24,167 nucleotides of DNA, taken from NCBI GenBank assembly GCA_036493755.1, contig DASXPG010000072.1:1-24167 (forward strand). Reading direction: 5' to 3'. Below the pieces are notes generated by a model. The model was not told where the DNA came from. It ran no database searches and was given only the letters and a program-made list of their open reading frames with translations. Below are positions 6,762 to 16,770 of the stretch, piece by piece (the first letter of the stretch is position 1; every line of letters starts with the position of its first letter). The DNA is from DASXPG01 sp036493755. GTDB lineage: Bacteria; Gemmatimonadota; Gemmatimonadetes; Gemmatimonadales; JACORV01. A program made the position numbers and the translations under genes.

Positions 6762-7961
6762 CTACCTCACCACGACGGTGCCCGTCATGAGACTGCCGTG
6801 GACGATGCAGTCATACTGATAGACGCCGACCGTGGAAAAAGTCTGCGAATGGGTACCGGTAATCTGGGCCGACACCTGGCTGGTGAAACTCGGTGTGCCG
6901 GTTGAGCCGATCCCGTGCGCCGCGGCCCCGGTGAAGGTCCACGTCACTGTGCCGCCCGCCGCGATGGTATCCACGGCCGGGTTCTGCGTGGTGTTGTGAA
7001 CGCTCTTGAAGAAGAAGTCGCCCACAGTTACCGAGGCGGTGCCCGGAATGAGAGGCTGTCCGCTCACCGTGATGGTCGACGAATCGAGTCCGGTTGGCGT
7101 GCTCGGAATGGTCATCACCAGGGACGCGGTTCCGTTGCCGACCCCGACGATGCTGGTGCTCGTCGCGTTGGCACCCGAAGTGATGAAGATCGAGGCACTG
7201 CGCGACACGAAGGTCAGCGGAATCGCCGAGCCGTTGCTGTCGGTCGCGATGCCGTTGAACGGGCCGGCGGAACCGCCGCTCACCGTGATGGTGCCGGTGC
7301 CCGGAAGCAGGCTGTGGGTCTGGGCCAGGCGCCGGACGATGATCGGCCGGCTGGCGACGGCGGTGCCTGCGGCGGCCTGGATACTCGAGTTGCCGTCGGC
7401 CACGGCCGTGACCAGGCCCGACGCCGCATTCACGGTCGCGACGGTCGTGGTGCCGCTGCTCCACACGATCGCCGGCGACGAGATCGCATTGTTGTTGGAA
7501 TCCTTCGCCACGGCGCTGAACTGACGGGTGCGCGTCGCGGCGAAGAGCGTATCGGGCGTACTGATGGTTGATGTGACGACGAGGCTCGCCGGAATCTGGG
7601 TGACGAAGATCGGCGCCTTGGCGGTGAGGCCGTTGCCGCTGGCGATCACCGTGTCGCCCTGCCCCGCGCCGACCGCCGTGACCAGGCCCGCCGTCGTGAC
7701 GCTGGCTACCGCGCCCGATCCGCCGAGGGCGAAGGTCACCGCGCTCCCCGCTACTGTCGTGCCGTTGGCGTCCTTGTAGATCGTCGTCATCTGCTTGGTG
7801 GAGCCGACGGCGCCGATGTTCACCGCCGTGGGCGAAATGACCAGGCTCGCGGGGGGAAGGTTCGCGGTGGTACCGCCACCGTCACCACCGCCGCCGCCGC
7901 AACCAAGGAGTATCGAGGTCAGAACAATCGCCGCAAACCGCTTGGACGAAAAAGAAGGCAT
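6762..7961 (-). CDS. Lipoprotein with Ig-like (BIG2) domains and a plastocyanin-like copper domain
   Basis: A 399-residue exported protein. The signal sequence ends in the lipobox SILLGC with C21 as the lipidated residue, followed by a glycine-rich linker. Residues about 35-215 hold two bacterial Ig-like (BIG2-type) repeats, with marks such as PASLVISPTAVNIGAVGST, GLVTAVGAG and GLVTAVADG. A further Ig-like segment comes next. The last about 90 residues form a cupredoxin-like domain with candidate type 1 copper ligands H349, C385, H388 and M392 (YDCIVHGSLM). The Cys-to-Met spacing (+7) lies between the usual plastocyanin and amicyanin spacings. Probable role: cell-surface or periplasmic electron carrier or copper binder; the partner is unknown. 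I preferred the ATG at 7959-7961 over earlier in-frame starts because the signal peptide begins there. Confidence 0.85.
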   Translation of the reverse strand: MPSFSSKRFAAIVLTSILLGCGGGGGDGGGTTANLPPASLVISPTAVNIGAVGSTKQMTTIYKDANGTTVAGSAVTFALGGSGAVASVTTAGLVTAVGAGQGDTVIASGNGLTAKAPIFVTQIPASLVVTSTISTPDTLFAATRTRQFSAVAKDSNNNAISSPAIVWSSGTTTVATVNAASGLVTAVADGNSSIQAAAGTAVASRPIIVRRLAQTHSLLPGTGTITVSGGSAGPFNGIATDSNGSAIPLTFVSRSASIFITSGANATSTSIVGVGNGTASLVMTIPSTPTGLDSSTITVSGQPLIPGTASVTVGDFFFKSVHNTTQNPAVDTIAAGGTVTWTFTGAAAHGIGSTGTPSFTSQVSAQITGTHSQTFSTVGVYQYDCIVHGSLMTGTVVVR

Positions 7962-7987
7962 GAAGTCCACTTGTTGAAGGAAAGCGC

Positions 7988-8017
7988 ACCATAGCCAATC
8001 CGCGGACGAGGCGTCAA
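7988..8017 (-). promoter_or_regulatory. Candidate sigma-70-type promoter for the Ig/cupredoxin lipoprotein
   Basis: On the minus strand, TTGACG (8012-8017) and TATGGT (7988-7993) are separated by 18 bases and point at the lipoprotein start at 7961, leaving a leader of roughly 20 bases. Both boxes are close to the sigma-70 consensus. No strong Shine-Dalgarno sequence is visible in the leader. Confidence 0.5.
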
Positions 8018-8135
8018 GGGACGGCATCACAGGCGCTTGGGCCGGTCCGACCTCGGCAGGTGACACCATGCGGCAAACTGTCCCAACGAGGCGACAGGTG
8101 CGAATCCTTTTCGCGGCTGGTATCGTACTGAAACC

Positions 8136-8405
8136 ATGTTCGCAATCATCAGCATGGCCGCGGCCGCGGCCGCCGGCATCGGCGGCTACCTGACCTCGAA
8201 GGACTTCACCCAGAAGCGCTTGCGCTTCGTGGATGCGGCGCACAAGCCCGGCGCGCCGATCGTCGCGGGCCTGGTCGCGGCGGTGATCGCCGCTCCCGTG
8301 GTCGCGTTTCTGCCGATCGTCGGCGCCGGAACCGCGATCATCCTCGGCGCGGGCGTCGCGTTAGGCGTGAAGTCGGCGCAGCGGGACAGGAATCTGCTAC
8401 CCTGA
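8136..8405 (+). CDS. Small membrane protein of unknown function
   Basis: An 89-residue protein. A short hydrophobic Ala-rich N-terminus (residues 3-18) is followed by a polar charged stretch (TSKDFTQKRLRFVDAAHKPG). A long hydrophobic region then runs from about 44 to 78 (AGLVAAVIAAPVVAFLPIVG onwards), probably one or two membrane passes, and the tail is basic. I do not recognise a family. It is first in a pair with the TPR gene, with 15 bases between them, so the two are probably co-transcribed. TATCGT ends nine bases before the ATG and no Shine-Dalgarno sequence is present. The octamer CGTTAGGC (8359-8366) encodes its L-G pair. Confidence 0.7.
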   Translation: MFAIISMAAAAAAGIGGYLTSKDFTQKRLRFVDAAHKPGAPIVAGLVAAVIAAPVVAFLPIVGAGTAIILGAGVALGVKSAQRDRNLLP

Positions 8406-8420
8406 AGAGGTCAACAGACC

Positions 8421-9218
8421 ATGCTCATACTTGCCCTCTTGCTCGCCGCACAGAATCCCGAATACCGCTCCCCCGCCGGCGTCACCTATATCTCGCAGCC
8501 CGATACCGGCGCCGTCGCACGCGCCCAGGCCGCGGTGCACCGGCATCCCCGCGATGCCGACACGCTGCTCGCCCTGGGGCTGGCCCAGTCGGGCATCCGC
8601 CAATATCGCGAAGCGATCGCGACGCTCACGCGCGCCATCGCCATCGCACCGCGGAATTCCGTGCTCTATCGCTGGCGCGGACATCGCGAGCTGTCGATTC
8701 GCCGCCTGGACCAGGCGGCCACGGACCTGACCCGCGGCGCCGGCCTCGACAGCATGGTTTACGGCAACTGGTACCACCTGGGTGTGGTGCGATTCGTCCG
8801 CGGCGACTTCGCCGCCGCCGCCGATGCCTTCACCCACGCCCGGCCCAAGGCCCCCGACGACAACGAGTACACCGGCTCCAGCGACTGGCTCTGGATGTCG
8901 GCCATGCGCGCCGGAAAGCCCGACGTCGCCCGCCAGGCACTGGCGACGATGCGCGACTCGCTGCACGTCACCAGTGCCGCCGCGTACGCGCGAAGAATTC
9001 GGCTCTATCGCGGAGAGATTGGACCGGAGCAGCTCATCACTTCGGCCGACACCGAGGACATCCAGGTCGCCACGCTCGCCTACGGACTGGGCAACTGGTA
9101 CCTGGTGCAGGGCGACACCACGAAAGCGCGCGCCGCCTTCGAGCGCTCGATCGCGTCGGGGGGATGGCCGGCCTTTGGATTTATTGCGAGTGAGGCGGAG
9201 TTGCGGAGACTGAAATAG
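8421..9218 (+). CDS. Secreted or periplasmic TPR-repeat protein
   Basis: A 265-residue protein with a short hydrophobic leader (MLILALLLAAQ) that may be a signal peptide. Tetratricopeptide repeats follow: DADTLLALGLAQSGIRQYRE with AIATLTRAIAIAPRN, then NSVLYRWRGHRELSIRRLDQ, GNWYHLGVVRFVRGDFAAAA, and a last one near the C-terminus (ATLAYGLGNWYLVQGDTTKA). TPRs mediate protein-protein contacts; no enzymatic domain is visible and no partner can be named. GAGGT about a dozen bases upstream of the ATG is a usable ribosome site. It is convergent with gpmA, whose stop is 13 bases away. Confidence 0.85.
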   Translation: MLILALLLAAQNPEYRSPAGVTYISQPDTGAVARAQAAVHRHPRDADTLLALGLAQSGIRQYREAIATLTRAIAIAPRNSVLYRWRGHRELSIRRLDQAATDLTRGAGLDSMVYGNWYHLGVVRFVRGDFAAAADAFTHARPKAPDDNEYTGSSDWLWMSAMRAGKPDVARQALATMRDSLHVTSAAAYARRIRLYRGEIGPEQLITSADTEDIQVATLAYGLGNWYLVQGDTTKARAAFERSIASGGWPAFGFIASEAELRRLK

Positions 9219-9231
9219 AGCCAGGGACTTC

Positions 9232-9980
9232 CTACTTTTGCGCCTTCCCCTGCGCCGCCACAGCCTCCTGCGCCGCCGCGACCACTGCCGGATCGCCGAG
9301 ATAGAATCGCGTAACCGGTTTCAACGAGTCGTCGAGTTCGTAGACCAGCGGAATGCCGGTCGGGATGTTCAGCTCCACAATAGCCGAATCGCCCACCTTG
9401 TCCAGGTACTTCACCAGTGCGCGCAGGCTGTTGCCGTGTGCCGCGATGAGCACCCGCTTCCCCTGTTTGATCGCCGGCGCGATGGCCGATTCGAAGTAGG
9501 GCACCACCCGCGCGACGGTGTCCTTCAGGCATTCAGTGAGCGGCAGGCTCGCCGGCGGCACGCTGCGGTAACGCGGATCGAGCGACGGGGCGCGCGGGTC
9601 GCCCGATTCGAGCGGCGGCGGCGGCGTGTCGTAGCTGCGCCGCCAGATCTTGACCTGTGCGTCGCCGTATTGCGCCGCCGTCTCGGCCTTGTTGAGTCCC
9701 TGGAGCGCGCCGTAATGACGCTCGTTCAGCTTCCAGCTGCGCTCCACGGGAATCCACATCAGGTCCATCTCTTCCATGACGATCCACAGCGTCTTGATCG
9801 CCCGTTTCAGGACCGAGGTATAGGCGACGTCGAAGCTATAGCCACCCTCCCTGAGCCATTTCGCGCCCGCGCGCGCTTCTTCCGCTCCCTTGGGCGACAA
9901 GTCCACATCGGTCCAGCCGGTGAAGCGATTCTCCTTGTTCCAGACGCTCTCACCATGGCGGAGCAGTACCAGCTTCGACG

Positions 9981-9984
<4 letters not shown>
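9232..9984 (-). CDS. gpmA: 2,3-bisphosphoglycerate-dependent phosphoglycerate mutase
   Basis: Glycolytic enzyme that interconverts 3- and 2-phosphoglycerate through a phosphohistidine. The 250 residues start with LVLLRHGESVWN, with phospho-acceptor H10. Other active-site marks are FTGWTDVDLS, E88 in NERHYGALQG, and H183 in AAHGNSLRAL. Length and motifs match the dPGM class. The start is a GTG at 9982-9984 that overlaps the TGA of aconitase as GTGA, so translation is probably coupled to acnA. The gene is the last of a three-gene minus-strand unit. The Ala/Gln-rich C-terminal tail is slightly longer than in the shortest homologues. Confidence 0.96.
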
Positions 9985-12751
<2,767 letters not shown>

Positions 12752-12755
<4 letters not shown>

Positions 12756-12958
12756 CCGCCGGGTCCTCTCCAGCCTGATCCTAGGGAACCGAACACGAGC
12801 AGGTCGATGAGCAGAAACATGACGACGGCAATGATCTTCCAGCGGTGTCGTCGCCAGACGCGGACCAGCAGCGAATCGTGCGCGGGAACACTGCAGGCTA
12901 TCAGGGAACGGCGCGCGCCTTCATGCAGGGCGCGGTTCACCTCATCGCGTGGCGGCAT
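12752..12958 (-). CDS. Small single-pass membrane protein upstream of acnA
   Basis: A 68-residue ORF. Its N-terminal half is charged and hydrophilic (MPPRDEVNRALHEGARRS), and one clear membrane segment follows (WKIIAVVMFLLIDLLVFGSL), flanked by RVWRRHRWK on the probable inner side, with a Gly-rich end. I do not recognise a family. The stop overlaps the acnA start as ATGA, which together with the clear transmembrane helix supports a real gene. It is divergent from the ETF-quinone oxidoreductase gene, with 50 bases between. It might simply be a leader ORF that couples acnA translation. Confidence 0.6.
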
Positions 12959-12994
12959 GACACAAGAATGATGGTGAAGCCCCGCTCGTCGCGC

Positions 12995-13000
12995 TACCTT
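12995..13000 (+). promoter_or_regulatory. Possible -10 element for the ETF-quinone oxidoreductase gene
   Basis: TACCTT ends eight bases before the ATG at 13009. The intervening bases (TTCCCCTT) contain no Shine-Dalgarno sequence, so a leaderless transcript is plausible. The hexamer at -35 distance, TGGTGA, is weak. Motif match only. Confidence 0.3.
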
Positions 13001-13008
13001 TTCCCCTT

Positions 13009-14706
13009 ATGGCTGAGATTCCCGCCCGCTATGCTCCCCTCATCGATCAAGCCGAATTCATCCGGGAACCCGGATCGGGCCCTGATGACCGCATCGACGT
13101 CGGCGTCCTTTTCGTCGGCGGCGGACCGGCCGGCCTGGCCGGCGCCATCCGCCTGGCCCAGCTGCTCGCGCTGTCGCCCGAGCTGAAGGAAAAGCTGGGC
13201 GACGTGCCGATCGCCGTCGTCGAAAAGGGAAAGTATCCCGGCGCGCATCTGGTCTCGGGCGCGGTGGTGAATCCCCTCGCTTTCCGGCGGCTCTTCCCCG
13301 AGATGGCGGAGAGCGATTTTCCCTTTCGCGGGCCGGTGAGCGGCGAAGCGGTCTATTTCCTCACCGAGTCCGGCCAGATCCGCATGCCCACCCCGCCGAC
13401 GATGCGTAACCACGGCTACTTCAGCGCGTCGATCAGCGAGATCGGCCGCTGGCTCGGCGAGCGCGCCGAGGCGCTCGGCGTGATGATGCTCAACGAGACC
13501 ACCGCCCAGACGCTGCTGATGAAGGACGGCGCGGTCCATGGCATTCGCACCGGCGACAAGGGGCTGGGCAGGGGCGGCGAGCCCCTCTCCAACCACGAGC
13601 CGGGCGCCGAAATCCACGCGCAGGCGACGGTGCTGAGCGAGGGAGTGATCGGCCACCTGACGATGGCGCTCACCCAGAAGCTGGGGATCGGCGGCGCGAA
13701 CCCGCAGTGCTACGCCCTGGGGGTGAAGGAAGTCTGGGACGTTCCCAAACCGCTGGACCGCGTCATCCACACCATGGGCTGGCCGCTGCGGGGCTCGAAG
13801 ACGGCGCGGGAATTCGGCGGGAGCTTCATCTACCCGTTAGGCAGCTCGCAGGTCGCGCTGGGCCTGGTCATCGGTCTCGACTATGCCGATGCGTCGCTGT
13901 CGGTGCACGATCTGCTCCAGGACCTCAAGCGCCATCCCCTGGTACGGGGCATCCTCGAAGGCGGCAGCCGCAACGAGCGCGGCTGGGGCGCCAAGACGAT
14001 TCCCGAGGGCGGATTCTATTCGCTGCCCCGCCGCCTCGCGGTGCCGGGAGCGCTGCTCACCGGGGACGCCGCGGGCTTCGTGAACGTGCCGGCGCTGAAG
14101 GGCATCCACTACGCGATGATGTCGGGGATCATGGCCGCCGAGGCGATCGTCGCGGCCCTCAAGGCAGGACGCGGATTGCGGGACGCCGGCGCCCTGGATG
14201 TCTACGAGACCGCGGTGAAGGAATCCTTCATCTGGAAGGATCTGCACGCGGTGCGCAACATGCGCGCCGCCTTCGGGTCGGGCTTCGTTCCGGGCGCGGC
14301 GATGGCCGGCCTGATGACGGTGACTGGGGGCGCGTTCCCCGGCTGGCGCCTCGATTCCGGCGCCGATGCGGAGCATCCCGTCGTCGCCGGGAGTCGCCAC
14401 TATGACGCCCCAGATGGAAAGCTGACCTTCGACAAGCTCTCCAGCGTCTACGCCAGCGGCAATCGCACCCGCGACACCCAGCCCAATCATCTGAAGGTGC
14501 GCACCGACGTTCCGAAAGAGGTCGGCGATGCATGGATCGCGATGTGCCCGGCTGCGGTGTACGAATGGGGAGAAAAGGGAGAAAAGGGAGAAAGGGCGCT
14601 CCTCGTCAACGCGCCGAATTGTGTGCAGTGCGGCGCGATCACCGCGAAGGGCGGGCGGTTTACGCCTCCCGAGGGCGGCAGCGGCCCGGAGTACACGCTG
14701 ACATGA
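13009..14706 (+). CDS. Electron-transfer flavoprotein:ubiquinone oxidoreductase (ETF-QO)
   Basis: Membrane-associated FAD/iron-sulfur enzyme that passes electrons from reduced ETF, mainly from fatty-acid and amino-acid oxidation, to the quinone pool. The 565 residues carry an FAD-binding GGGPAGLAGA near residue 37, the family segment KYPGAHLVSGAVVNP, and GDAAGFVNVPALKGIHYAM. The C-terminal ferredoxin-like domain has CPAAVYE and NCVQCGAITAKG and ends at PEGGSGPEY. In known ETF-QO four cysteines hold a [4Fe-4S] cluster with spacings 25, 3 and 3. Here C513, C538 and C541 keep that spacing, but the fourth position is I544. A 9-bp in-frame repeat lies between C513 and C538. No etfAB is in the window. 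ndh follows after a heptamer array, and both enzymes reduce quinone. Confidence 0.92.
   Translation: MAEIPARYAPLIDQAEFIREPGSGPDDRIDVGVLFVGGGPAGLAGAIRLAQLLALSPELKEKLGDVPIAVVEKGKYPGAHLVSGAVVNPLAFRRLFPEMAESDFPFRGPVSGEAVYFLTESGQIRMPTPPTMRNHGYFSASISEIGRWLGERAEALGVMMLNETTAQTLLMKDGAVHGIRTGDKGLGRGGEPLSNHEPGAEIHAQATVLSEGVIGHLTMALTQKLGIGGANPQCYALGVKEVWDVPKPLDRVIHTMGWPLRGSKTAREFGGSFIYPLGSSQVALGLVIGLDYADASLSVHDLLQDLKRHPLVRGILEGGSRNERGWGAKTIPEGGFYSLPRRLAVPGALLTGDAAGFVNVPALKGIHYAMMSGIMAAEAIVAALKAGRGLRDAGALDVYETAVKESFIWKDLHAVRNMRAAFGSGFVPGAAMAGLMTVTGGAFPGWRLDSGADAEHPVVAGSRHYDAPDGKLTFDKLSSVYASGNRTRDTQPNHLKVRTDVPKEVGDAWIAMCPAAVYEWGEKGEKGERALLVNAPNCVQCGAITAKGGRFTPPEGGSGPEYTLT
14568..14594 (+). repeat. In-frame 9-bp microsatellite in the ETF-QO gene
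   Basis: Three tandem copies of GGGAGAAAA (the last ends in G) encode the repeated GEK of WGEKGEKGER. It lies in the loop between the first and second cysteines of the iron-sulfur domain. The unit length keeps the frame, so copy-number change would lengthen or shorten the loop without disrupting the protein. Confidence 0.8.
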
Positions 14707-14707
14707 T

Positions 14708-14735
14708 GTCGACTGTCGACTGGAAGCTGTCGACC
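14708..14735 (+). repeat. Heptamer tandem array, GTCGACT type (ETF-QO/ndh spacer)
   Basis: Four 7-bp units are GTCGACT, GTCGACT, GGAAGCT and GTCGACC. The array begins just after the ETF-QO stop and ends eight bases before the ndh ATG, filling most of the 37-base spacer. The same unit occurs on both sides of the four-helix-bundle gene about 10 kb away. Confidence 0.8.
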
Positions 14736-14743
14736 GGTTTCTA

Positions 14744-16129
14744 ATGGCTCGCATCGTCATCATCGGCGGCGGCTTCGGCGGCTTCTACACGGCGCTGGGC
14801 CTCGAGAAACAACTCTCGCGGCAGCGCCACGAGCTGATCCTCGTCTCCAACGAGAACTACCTCCTCTACACACCGCTGCTCCCCGAGGCCGCGAGCGGCG
14901 CCCTCGAACCCCGGCACCTGGTCGTGCCGCTGCGCACCGCGCTCAAATGGACCCGCATCATCATCGCCTCGGTGACCGACGTCGACATCGCCGGCCGGAG
15001 CATCACCATCTGCCCCGCCGACGGCGCGCCGCGGCCGCTGCCCTACGACCAGCTGGTCTTCGCGTTAGGCAGCACCACGCGGATGCCCGCGGCGGTCCCC
15101 GGCCTGGCCGAGCGGGCGATCGGCTTCAAGACCCTCGCCGAGGCCATCGCGCTGCGCAACCGGCTGCTGGGCAATCTCGAAATCGCCGACGCCACCGGCG
15201 ACGACGCGCTGCGGCGCCGGCTGCTGACCTTCGTCTTCGTGGGCGGCGGCTACGCCGGCACCGAGACCGCCGCCGAGATCCAGTCCACGGCGCTCGATGC
15301 CCTGCGGTACTACCCCCGGCTCGAACCCGCCATGGTGCGCGTCGTTCTCCTCGAGGCAGCGCCGATGATTTTGCGCGACCTCGGCGACGACTTCGCGACC
15401 CAGGTCCAGCAGGGGCTGATCGAGAAGGGGATCGAGATCCGCGTCGCGACCACCTTGAAGGAAGTGCGCGAGGGGGTGGTGATTCTCGCCAGCGGCGAGC
15501 CGATCCCGACCGAGACCGTGGTCTGGACGGCGGGCGTCGTGGCGCACCCGCTGGCCCGGAAGCTCGGCGCCGTGGACAACAAGGGCCGCGTCATCACGAC
15601 GCCGGCAATGCGCATCGCAGGCCACGACGAGATCTGGGCCCTGGGCGACAGCGCCGCCGTGCCGGACGCCAAGACCGGCGGCGAGAGCGCCCCGCCGACG
15701 GCGCAACACGTCCTCCGCCAGGCGCGCACTCTCTCCCGCAACATCACGGCCGCGCTGGAGGGCGGGCACCTCCGGCCATTCTCCCACGGCAACCTGGGCA
15801 TGCTCGCCGGGCTCGGCGAGCACGACGGCGCCGGCCGGCTCCTCGGCATTCCGGTGCGCGGCTTCTTCGCCTGGTGGATCGTGCGGACCTATCACCTGCT
15901 CCAGCTGCCGACCATGTCGCGGAAAATTCGCGTCGTTCTCGATTGGACCATCGCCCTCTTCTTCAGGCGCGACATCGCCCAGCTCGGCAGCTTGCAGGGC
16001 ACCACGGCCTTTGCGCGTGGGGCGATGGCAGGCAGTCGGCCGATGGCCGTCGGCCGCACACAGCCTGCCGCCAGCGGCCAACCGCCAGCGGACAGCGGCC
16101 AACTACCAGCGGCCAGCGGCCGCCCATGA
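14744..16129 (+). CDS. ndh: Type II NADH:quinone oxidoreductase family protein
   Basis: Single-subunit, non-proton-pumping flavoprotein that oxidises NADH and reduces quinone at the inner face of the membrane. The 461 residues include an N-terminal FAD site (RIVIIGGGFGGFYTALGLEK), a second dinucleotide site around residue 167 (FVFVGGGYAGTETAAEI), the FAD-binding DEIWALGDSAAVPD, and the NDH-2 motif PPTAQHVLRQARTLSRNI. The C-terminal hydrophobic region (VRGFFAWWIVRTYHLLQL) probably attaches it to the membrane. From residue 430 on, the tail (GSRPMAVGRTQPAASGQP and beyond) is encoded by a GC-rich heptamer array, not by family sequence. No Shine-Dalgarno sequence is seen before the ATG. The stop overlaps the next ATG (ATGA). 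A CGTTAGGC octamer at 15063-15070 encodes L-G. Confidence 0.9.
   Translation: MARIVIIGGGFGGFYTALGLEKQLSRQRHELILVSNENYLLYTPLLPEAASGALEPRHLVVPLRTALKWTRIIIASVTDVDIAGRSITICPADGAPRPLPYDQLVFALGSTTRMPAAVPGLAERAIGFKTLAEAIALRNRLLGNLEIADATGDDALRRRLLTFVFVGGGYAGTETAAEIQSTALDALRYYPRLEPAMVRVVLLEAAPMILRDLGDDFATQVQQGLIEKGIEIRVATTLKEVREGVVILASGEPIPTETVVWTAGVVAHPLARKLGAVDNKGRVITTPAMRIAGHDEIWALGDSAAVPDAKTGGESAPPTAQHVLRQARTLSRNITAALEGGHLRPFSHGNLGMLAGLGEHDGAGRLLGIPVRGFFAWWIVRTYHLLQLPTMSRKIRVVLDWTIALFFRRDIAQLGSLQGTTAFARGAMAGSRPMAVGRTQPAASGQPPADSGQLPAASGRP
16031..16121 (+). repeat. Heptamer array, AGCGGCC type, inside the 3' end of ndh
   Basis: Thirteen consecutive 7-bp units can be read, including GGCCGAT, GGCCGTC, GGCCGCA, AGCGGCC (four copies), AGCGGAC and AACCGCC. 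The first part carries units of the form CCGATGG, and the second part carries CCAGCGG, whose complement is CCGCTGG. The array is therefore partly inverted about a centre near 16058-16070. It is translated as the last 32 residues of Ndh. Confidence 0.75.
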
Positions 16130-16767
16130 ACGAGCCCCAGCTTCCTGCCCAGCTCCCCACCCCCGAGCGGCGCGATGCCGTGGTGGCGAAGCTCTCCTCG
16201 GCCTTCGCGTCGGGGCGGATCGAGATGGAGGACTTCGAGCTGCGCACCGAGCGGGCGATGCGCGCGCAGACGGCTCAGGACCTGGAGGCGGCGCTCGACG
16301 GTTTGGTGAGTCTCGCGCCCGCGCCGGTGCAGAACTCCGGCGAATTCGTGATCGACAAGCCGCGGCGCCGCACCTCGCGGCTCACCGTCAGCGTCATGAG
16401 CGGCACCGATCGCAAGGGAAAATGGACGCCGGCCAGGCGTCACATCGCCCTGGCGTGGATGGGTGGCGCGCATCTCGATTTCCGCGAAGCGCTGCTGCTC
16501 CCCGGCGAGACCGACATCTACTGTCTGGCGACCTGGGGCGGTATCGAGATCGCGGTGCCGCCGGGAATCGACGTCGAGGTCAGCGGCATGGCGATCATGG
16601 GCGGACTGTCACGGGTGGCGCAGCAGGGTGCCTCGACGGATCCACGCCGGCCACGCCTGCACATTCATGCTCTGGCGGTGATGGGCGGAATCGAGATCCG
16701 GGTGATGAAGCCGGGCGATCGGTGGCTGGAAGACGAAGCGGAAGCCGAAGAAGACGGCGACGAATAG
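16126..16767 (+). CDS. DUF1707 / LiaF-like C-terminal domain protein
   Basis: A 213-residue cytosolic protein without a clear membrane segment. Residues about 12-62 form a DUF1707 (SHOCT-like) domain (RRDAVVAKLSSAFASGRIEM and the following ERAMRAQTAQDLEAALDGL). The C-terminal half resembles the beta-helical C-terminal domain of LiaF and cell-wall stress-response proteins, with repeated MGG turns (AWMGGAHLDFRE, AIMGGLSRV, AVMGGIEIRVMKPG). The end is strongly acidic. Relatives are linked to envelope stress signalling, but a specific role here is not shown. The start is the ATG at 16126, overlapping the ndh stop as ATGA. It is convergent with the S9 peptidase gene, with three bases between the stops. 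Confidence 0.82.
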   Translation: MNEPQLPAQLPTPERRDAVVAKLSSAFASGRIEMEDFELRTERAMRAQTAQDLEAALDGLVSLAPAPVQNSGEFVIDKPRRRTSRLTVSVMSGTDRKGKWTPARRHIALAWMGGAHLDFREALLLPGETDIYCLATWGGIEIAVPPGIDVEVSGMAIMGGLSRVAQQGASTDPRRPRLHIHALAVMGGIEIRVMKPGDRWLEDEAEAEEDGDE

Positions 16768-16770
16768 CGG

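Noticed and set aside
16031..16121. Repeat array considered as a CRISPR or minisatellite with spacers.
   Set aside because: Units are 7 bp without spacers, and no cas gene is present.
14947..16125. Open frame running through ndh into the DUF1707 gene, suggesting a 606-residue protein.
   Set aside because: The part before 16126 is a shadow of ndh; the real start is the ATG that overlaps the ndh stop.
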